Part shown: piece by piece, positions 57,794-64,000 of the stretch
How positions within the stretch are numbered: the first letter of the stretch is position 1
How the letters are laid out: each line of letters begins with the position of its first letter
Assembly (NCBI GenBank): GCA_032821775.1
Contig: JAVLRN010000002.1
Location: 1,612,001-1,676,000 of the forward strand
Direction: 5' to 3'
Origin: Sanguinoderma infundibulare
Lineage: Eukaryota; Basidiomycota; Agaricomycetes; Polyporales; Polyporaceae
DNA length: 64,000 nucleotides
Made by a program: the position numbers and the translations under genes
The notes under the pieces: generated by a model
What the model saw: the letters and a program-made list of their open reading frames with translations, nothing else
Told to the model about the DNA's origin: nothing
Databases searched by the model: none

Positions 57794-58597
57794 TCAGTGA
57801 TCCCATTCCCATGTAGACAAAATGAATGAAACGTACTTATGGATATGCGACACTTCGGAGAGGAAGTCATCGATCGTCCATGACTTGGCTTCGGCGTGTG
57901 TCGCGAAGTCAAAGGAGACATCGACAAGAGGGATGAACATTTCTGCTTCGGGGCCAAGCTTCGTTATCAGTAGCGCGTTGCCCTCCGACGCGTCTCTATA
58001 GTGTTCCCACAGAGTGTCCAAAGCGTCGGGGTTCGCCCTCCTGTATTCGTAGTACTGCGGGAATATGCTTGCGGCATCCTGCTGGAAGGCGTAAAAGAGA
58101 ACGTTGTCGTCGTGAGCGCTTAGCCTGGGACCAGCGTTGTCGAAGCCACCAGGCTTGTGTCGAATGCGTAGTGGCACCTCGGCCCTCATCCAATGATACA
58201 GGCAACCTGGAAAAGGAAGTGGCGGCTGTGGGGAGACGGACGGACGCCAGGGGTAGGCGCTTGCGTTGGCGGGGCCGACTGTAACCGTCATATGCGCCCC
58301 TACACCTCTCTCTTCGTCAGCACGGCGGGGGCGGTCGGAGATGATTTGACCGCTGTAGCAGGTCGATGGGTCGGATGGCAACGAGAATTGCATCATCTTG
58401 AAATCTGCGTGAGTCAAAGGGTCGGAGAACACAGGCGAACGACGTACTTTGGCGAGGTAGACTACATATGTTTTGCATGTCATACTTGCCGCTTCTGCGT
58501 GAGCTTGCGGATCGTCGAGCTTCCTCACCATTTCCACGGCATCGAGTTTGATCAAGGCGTAGCAACCTGAGAATGGAACGATGGTGTTCGTGGTCAT
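57794..58597 (-). CDS. Unknown protein, apparently intronless
   Basis: ATG 58597 ('MTTNTIVPFSGCYALIKLDA') to the stop at 57794, an open frame of about 267 residues. An intron-like GTACGT..GCAG occurs near 58445-58403, but removing it would break the frame, so the gene is read straight through. Landmarks: 'MTCKTYVVYLAKV', 'AHDDNVLFYAFQQDAASIFP', 'QYYEYRRANPDALDTLWEHY' and 'WTIDDFLSEVSHIHKYVSF'. No signal peptide or membrane segment. Family not recognised. A TATA-like element at 58683-58688 lies about 90 bp upstream, and directly behind it are five 16-bp tandem repeats. A start further upstream at 58738 would lie within those repeats and is unlikely. Confidence 0.6.
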   Translation of the reverse strand: MTTNTIVPFSGCYALIKLDAVEMVRKLDDPQAHAEAASMTCKTYVVYLAKVRRSPVFSDPLTHADFKMMQFSLPSDPSTCYSGQIISDRPRRADEERGVGAHMTVTVGPANASAYPWRPSVSPQPPLPFPGCLYHWMRAEVPLRIRHKPGGFDNAGPRLSAHDDNVLFYAFQQDAASIFPQYYEYRRANPDALDTLWEHYRDASEGNALLITKLGPEAEMFIPLVDVSFDFATHAEAKSWTIDDFLSEVSHIHKYVSFILSTWEWDH

Positions 58598-58688
58598 GAC
58601 TGAAGTCGAGTCTAGGGAGTCGGAGGGGGGAGATGAGTGAACGATGGATGGGACGTAGGGGGGAACTCGAGAAAGGGAAACGGTATAT

Positions 58689-58768
58689 ACCAGCCATTGC
58701 GGATACCAGTCATCGCGGATACCAGTCATCGCGGACACCAGTCATCGCGGACACCAGTCATCGCGGAT
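58689..58768. repeat. Tandem repeat, five units of 16 bp
   Basis: Unit ACCAGTCATCGCGGAY. Units start at 58689 (two mismatches), 58705, 58721, 58737 and 58753; the last four differ only at the final base (T or C). It lies upstream of the TATA-like element of the minus-strand gene at 58597. Confidence 0.97.
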
Positions 58769-58942
58769 ACGCCTGGAGGAATGTCGTCATACGTCAGCCC
58801 TCTATATATGCGGGCTCCATCCCTTGCTCCTAGCCTACAAAAATAATGATGTAGTGATACAGGGACGTTAAAGCGGGCAAATATGCATCTTGGAGACAAT
58901 TCAAAAGAGAGACCACCGCCTCCTCCTCACCGAGTCCTTCGG

Positions 58943-59431
58943 TCACGGCTTCGAACGTGACTTCATTTGACCTCCACATTCGCGGGACCATATCGACTCA
59001 ACCGTTGAGGGTCCGGATACAAGCGACCGCTTCCCATCGTACGTCAGCTCCAGGGCACGGTCCATCATCGGGGCGCCTTCGCGCGGCTGCACGGGCACAC
59101 AACTACTGATACGTGGGGTCGGATTCGAATAGACCGGGAGGGTAGGCCAGGTACCAATAGTGGCAGCCGCAGTGTCATTGAACTCAAACTTTGACAACCC
59201 CCACGCCGGTTCGGATGCCGTCGACTGGGGGCCCGCCGGGCCCCTCCCATTCGATGCTGCGCAGGGCGAAGAGGAAAGTGGGAGAGGAGCATGGCGGTCA
59301 TGCTGTTTGATTGAATGTCGGCCGGGACTATCTGTGAGTATCATTGAAAGGGTGCGGGAAGATGAGGGACGAACACTTTCTACGGGAAGACGGTCAAAGC
59401 ACAATTTGCGGTAGGGTCGGGAATGAGACAT
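58943..59431 (-). pseudogene. Detached 3' end of a DUF6533 gene (copy of 45680-46166)
   Basis: Aligns through its length with the last intron and last exon of the DUF6533 gene at 44413: 'SIKQHDRHAPLPL' (intron sequence read through), 'TASEPAW', 'FEFNDTAA', 'IGTWPTLPVYS' and 'ALELTYDG' occur in both. Because intron sequence is included, it is a DNA-level copy, not a retrocopy. One extra C in a GCCCC run (about 59232) shifts the frame between 'LFALRSIE' and 'PQSTASEPAW', and no upstream exons are present. No start codon or promoter, so it cannot make the membrane protein. Confidence 0.88.
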
Positions 59432-59628
59432 ATTCCGCTAGACCTGCGGATGGCTTTCCAACAAATAGGCTTTGCAGAGGAGTCATCTTCATTGGTGATA
59501 GTGGGTGCACGAAGTATATATGAATATGCAAAGCTAGACGATCAGGGATATAAGTCAGCGGGTTTCAGGGTCGACAACGCCACCGGTACCTAGAAAGCGA
59601 CGAGACATGATACGCACATCGAGACTAT

Positions 59629-60424
59629 CTAACCCAAGCGATCCGACGAATCTAGGTTGAACAACGATCGCGATGAATCCTGCTTCACCCGCTCGTCCTT
59701 CAGCATACTAGAGAGGCCCATTAGTCATGAAGTTTTGCCACGCCCACGCATACACTTACCGCGCATTTATCCTTGGATCGTCTCCCTCCACGCCAATGAC
59801 GGCTTGAGGTGTCTTGGCTTCAATCACCTGGCGAGGACAGGCGTTTGCATCGCGAGATCATCAGGCAGGACACAGGACTCACATAGTGGTTATCGCAATG
59901 CGGGCAGTACTCATCGCTCTCGTCGTACTCGGACATGTCCTTCCGGAACGCCTTCTTGCACTTCTTGCACATGAACACCATCTCTGCCGTCTTCACCAAC
60001 CGGTGCGTCTCCGTCTCCGCGTGGCATTCCGCGCAGTCGAACCATTGCTTGCAGCACGGCGCGCGGATGGCGACCTGCGCGTTCAGGATGTGTTTGCTGA
60101 TGGGCGAAGAGTGTTGAGCGATCTGCATGCAGATGAGGCCGCATACAGTCCGTGTTCCTGCGTCTTCACATCCTCCGGGACCTAGAATACACTCGATCCC
60201 ATAACGGAGCAGGACACTCACCACATTTAAGTTCCCGAGTTCCGTGACGCGACTGCAGACAAGCGAATCTGGTGCGGCCAGGGTGCAGCTGCAATGACGA
60301 TCGTCGTGGATTGTGGAAAGCCCGGGCCCAACGTCCCTGAGCGTAGATCGGCGTCGGGTACTGTAATTTGAGCGCCGGGGGTCCCGCCCTCTTATCCTCC
60401 CGCCTCACTCACCGTTATGTCCAT
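59629..60424 (-). CDS. CHY-type zinc-finger protein
   Basis: A small fungal zinc-binding protein of the zf-CHY class (PF05495). The central exon reads 'KHILNAQVAIRAPCCKQWFD', 'CAECHAETETHRLVKTAEMV', 'MCKKCKKAFRKDMSEYDESD' and 'YCPHCDNHY', giving the closely spaced Cys/His pairs that bind zinc. Then 'VIEAKTPQAVIGVEGDDP' and the last exon 'MLKDERVKQDSSRSLFNL' with 'DSSDRLG' and the TAG at 59629. The 5' end is not settled: an exon at about 60290-60227 joins in frame as 'VTELGNLNVVPEDVKTQEHG', and an ATG at 60424 could supply the start. The usual first Cys of the 'CKH' motif appears as Leu ('LKH') with this splicing. Exact role unknown; related proteins act in mitochondrial import or ubiquitin ligation. 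Confidence 0.78.
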
Positions 60425-60630
60425 CGCAACGACGCCGATTATACGCCCCGGCCGCCCGACGTGAGGATGCGAAGACGAGCCCTCGGGACAGAGCACTTGC
60501 CGAGGTGTCGTCGAGGGCAGCGATCACGCGGTCGGAGCCACATGTCCGCATCGCTTTTCTTCTCGTCCCGCCATCACCCTCGTTCCTCTCTGCGCCCTCG
60601 TCCCCCTCAGCGGGAGGTCCGCCCTCGTTT

Positions 60631-62171
60631 ATGGCATGCACTCCGACACCGACGCAGACGCTGTTTGAGGTCGTGACGACGTCGACGGTCACCACGTCCA
60701 CCTTGGAGGTCCTGACGACCATACCGCCCGAGCTGAGCACCACCTATACCACCTACTGCGGGCTTTCGACGGTCGACACGAACGGGACGACGAAATGCGC
60801 TTTGACGGAGTCTTCCGAGATCGTCAAGACTATTCATAGTGAGTGTTTCAATTCCCATGTTCCAGAGCTTCGCGGGCGGATCGCTGGGAGACAGGGGGTC
60901 ATACCGCTGTGGGCACCAAACAGGGCTGTGGAATCGGTGGTTACATGACAGTGCTGGGACGGCGTACGTCTGAGATTGGGGTTATTCTGCACATTCCAGA
61001 GGACGGTCAAGGCCACGGTTGGCCACGGTCGCGGGAGATTGCTTGATGGAGGATCGGGTAACCCCCTCACATCTCCGGAGCCACGCAGTGCATTGGAATC
61101 ACGCTGATCGTCCTGCTTTCTTGCAGCCGAGGAGATTACCACTACGGATTCACAGATTGTGCTCGAGATACCTGTAATAACATCCATCCCAACGTTGACG
61201 CTCTTTTCGACCTGTCCAAATAATGCTTCCCTTCCTATCTCGAATCCACCGACCTCGCTTCCATCCTCGTCGCTCATCCTCTCATCCTCTTCTTCCACTC
61301 TTCCCGATGGCTCCGTGATCGTCACCGTTCTTACTGCGACCACGGTCGTCCCCACATGGGCGCTTATTCCACCCGATGTGGGCGACCATCGAGGAAGCGA
61401 CGGGGAGTTGGGTCCCATACTCGGTGCTAGCATTGGAGGCCTCGTTGGGCTGCTTTTAGTCGCCTTGCTAGCCTGGTCAATCTGGTGAGTATTGATTGCT
61501 TCTGATGCTGCTGAAATCTTCTGTTTACGTCCTCTCCCACGTCCTCTCCCAGGCGTAAACGCGACACCATCCACGCCATGCACCTCCGGGACGAGATCTG
61601 GGGCAGCGAGCACGCCGCACTGTACGGACGTCGGGCTAAAATCGACTCGGTCATCGAGGTGGAGGAGCCCGAGCCGAAGCCGTACGAGTACGGGCTGGTC
61701 GGCCGTAGGGAGATGTCCGCGCACGACTCGTCGCCCAACCCTTCTCCGAACCCCACTCCCCCAGAGTCCCTGGCTCACGTCGGCATGTCCCCTGGACCAT
61801 ACTCGGCCTTCTCTCTCACTCCATACCTCTCCGGGTTTAGCCCTGGACCGTACAACTCCGCCTTCCAACAACCCCTTCCGTCCATCCCCACTGCTCAACT
61901 ATCGCCCTTGCCTCCAGCCGTGCCAGCCCCTACCCATCATCATACGTCGGACTCGATCACGTCCGTCGGCACCGCGGTGAGCTACCCGTACCAAGTCCCC
62001 GTGTCTGTTGACCAGGACGCCGATCCGACTACTGGTCGCCGCCCAAGGCGCATGTCGCTGAAGCTCACGAACTGGAATCCAGAAACGGACGGGGAGCTGT
62101 TCGTGCGCGCAAGCGAGGAGAGCGAGCGGTCGACGGTCGAGGGCATCCGTCAGCGACGATCGTCTAAGTAG
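60631..62171 (+). CDS. Single-pass membrane protein with Ser/Thr-rich ectodomain (cell-wall sensor-like)
   Basis: ATG 60631 ('MACTPTPTQTLFEVVTTSTV'); an upstream exon with a signal peptide is possible but unproven. A Thr/Ser-rich, probably O-mannosylated ectodomain is interrupted by an unusually long intron (60839-61126, 288 nt) joining 'SSEIVKTIH' to 'TEEITTTDSQIVLEIP'. Near 61410-61480 'GPILGASIGGLVGLLLVALL' is a membrane helix of the SKG6/AXL2 kind, with 'WRKRD' as stop-transfer across the next intron (about 61484-61551). The cytosolic tail of about 200 residues has 'LRDEIWGSEHAALYGRRAKI', a Pro/Ser-rich section, and the end 'MSLKLTNWNPETDGELFVRA'. The stop is at 62169-62171. Known proteins with this layout sense cell-wall stress or polarity; that role is an inference here. 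Confidence 0.72.
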
Positions 62172-64000
62172 TCCGTCCAGTTCCGATGCGCGCGCGAGGC
62201 CTTTCGTCTTTTCTGCTGCTGCATTGCTTATTTTATTACTGCGACACCACATCTGTCTGATTAGATTTTGGGGAGCGCGATGCATTGCGTGCTTCCGCTC
62301 GTACCTTTGGCAGATATCTTGACCATCAAGCGCGGGCAAGTCCTCGCGATCGGTCCATGCGGCGTATCAACTGCCGCCATTTATTAGTGCTCTTATGTAT
62401 TGTGTCATTATTATTTTTGCTCTCATGAATATCCGTTCCTTTGCGAAGTCTTCGAGCGTGCTTTTGCGCGGTGCGTCATCCTCGTCGGTCGTGAAATTGC
62501 GACATGGTGAGTCTTACTCGGTCGCGTTCGACGTGTAGCTGACCATGTTTACGATCCAGATGGTGGGCAAATCCTCAGCTCGATAGATGAGCAATTCTTA
62601 TCTGGATTTGCCTGCAGTGCTTCCGACATTTTGCCGTCTCCCAACCCTTCCGAGTCTCCCGCCCAACCCGCTGCAGTCCCTTGCGCATGCGGCCGTCCAT
62701 TTGTACTTGTCGATAGACTGCGGTTTTTTGTGGCCAGCCATACGGGCGCATCTTTCCCGCTTTGATAATCATATATACCGCTGGGCATGTAGACTCTACC
62801 ATTCACTCCGAGCCGGGGACATGCCCACGCCTCCGAGCGTGCACGGCGGGCTACGCAGGTGTGAGGCCCTCCATGATGCTAGAGACGACGACGTCAGCCG
62901 CTCATCGCAGCCAACAGATAACGAAGTCGAGGAGAATGCTTGCTCACTCGACAATCGTGGCCTGCTACTTGACCGGCTTATGCAGACTTGGGATGTCTCC
63001 AGCAAGTGGTGGACAAGAGGGAAGGTCGCTTCGTCTTTCTGGATGTTGAAGATGACGTCGACGTCAGGAAGCTTGTCCTCCGCGTTAGGTATGTCCTTCA
63101 GGTTGTGAGCGCACGAGGTACTCCTTGAACCGCAATGATCCATGCAATAGTCCTTGTGACATCCGTCCTCACCAAGTGTGCAACCTGCGACAGTGGGCGG
63201 ATCTCTGAAAGACGCGAGACAGGTGGCGAATCCCTCGCGAGGCTTTCGCCCGTCCTTGGCATCCGCAATGTCCACCACAACGTAGGCTTGCCAAGATGCT
63301 GCCAGACTTCGGCCAGTACCGTGGTCTGGCCCGTGTCGAACCTCTCCTCGCGCATGAACGCTCGAACGCCAACTGACGGCGCACGCAATCACTGGCAGTA
63401 TCTCGAGAACAGGAACTCGAGCTGGATGGGTGTACGGGACTTTGGGCGGCTTCTTCGATGGCGCTGCATTCCTTCTTGTCGTCAGGGGGGAAGAGGCGGT
63501 GGGTAACACCCTGAAGCAGTACCAGGGCCTGCTGGGCCGTGTCACGGTGCAGTGCCATGTCCTACGGGGGAGGTCCGAAAACGTCGGCACAGTGACGGAT
63601 TGTCCGAGGCGAAAAATAGAGGCTCACGGGGTCAGCGAGAACGTCGTAAGATTTGGGTTGCGGCGCAATCACCGGCATCGTCGGGGACTTCGACCACCAC
63701 CACTGTCTACGGGATCCGCCGGGATGGCGGCGGAGGCGTGCGATTCTGAGCAACGGTGCATAGGCATGAAATGCGATGGAGGAGAGGGGAAATCAGAATT
63801 GCGCTGACAGCTGTCTCCGGGGAGTTGCAGGGAGTCAGTCTAGGTGGGACGGCGGAATTAGAGCATCTGTCCTAGTCGAAGATAGGAATGAACCCATCCT
63901 TTCTTTGATCTTTCACTCACGTCATCTCACAGGCTGTGCCATCCGCTGACCCTCTTTTATACCCTTAGACATCAGCAATTTCCAGCGCCACCACCCACAC
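62172..64000. other. Terminal 1.8 kb, possible unknown minus-strand gene
   Basis: Between about 63590 and 62800 the minus strand has coding-like stretches in two frames, such as 'VRAFMREERFDTGQTTVLAE' (about 63367-63308) and 'DVDVIFNIQKDEATFPLVHH' (about 63065-63005). I cannot connect them by splice sites that I trust. At the right edge, CTTTTATACCC (about 63954) on the plus strand looks like a TATA region of a gene starting beyond the window. Nothing else is supported. Confidence 0.3.

Noticed and set aside
60834..61898. 354-codon open frame on the minus strand
   Set aside because: Antisense to the Ser/Thr-rich membrane protein gene, whose splice sites and membrane helix are convincing; the composition is that of a GC-rich shadow.
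1..64000. CRISPR arrays, bacterial-type operons, transposase or reverse transcriptase genes
   Set aside because: Looked for and not seen; the only regular repeats are the 16-bp array at 58689 and the microsatellite at 34968, and no mobile-element protein motif was recognised.

Overview
This window looks like nuclear DNA of a filamentous basidiomycete, most likely an Agaricomycete of the wood- or litter-decay type (perhaps Polyporales; that rank is inferred). The evidence is the density of short GT..AG introns (about 45-70 nt), GC-rich third codon positions, single-gene transcription units on both strands with TATA boxes 75-90 bp before start codons, and the gene families present: DUF6533 multipass membrane proteins, tandem F-box proteins, a multi-intron cytochrome P450, a family 8 polysaccharide lyase and a family 3 glycoside hydrolase. 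No bacterial operons, rRNA or CRISPR arrays were seen.

Left part (1-17 kb): the 3' end of an unidentified gene whose product ends in a CAAX-like CIIC; two divergently transcribed paralogous multipass membrane proteins (1.4-3.7 kb minus, 5.3-7.4 kb plus); a P450 (8.3-10.7 kb, minus); a tRNA-Ile(AAT) at 11.8 kb; and a secreted PL8 polysaccharide lyase (13.2-16.4 kb, plus).

Middle (16.7-38 kb) is a rearranged accessory region. It holds a 5'-truncated DUF6533 gene, a lactonase-like beta-propeller gene, an orphan gene family in three copies (23.1, 26.4 and 32.2 kb; the middle one is dead), duplicated intergenic blocks joined in new combinations, a GH5 relic and two genes broken by apparent one-base frameshifts. 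Two ordinary genes sit inside it: the exosome subunit RRP42 and, divergently, a single-pass membrane protein. A complete DUF6533 gene lies at 33.2-34.9 kb.

Right part (38-64 kb): two tandem F-box paralogues; three intact DUF6533 genes in plus/minus/plus order (44.4-51.4 kb); a secreted GH3 beta-glucosidase; a penta-EF-hand protein; an unknown gene preceded by five perfect-length 16-bp tandem repeats; a detached copy of the 3' end of a DUF6533 gene; a CHY zinc-finger protein; and a Ser/Thr-rich single-pass membrane protein. The last 1.8 kb contains no gene I can name.

The genes do not form an obvious biosynthetic cluster. The strongest theme is local expansion of receptor-like DUF6533 membrane proteins, together with F-box proteins and secreted carbohydrate-active enzymes. 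Exon structures were deduced by eye, so gene ends and small exons are approximate unless stated otherwise.
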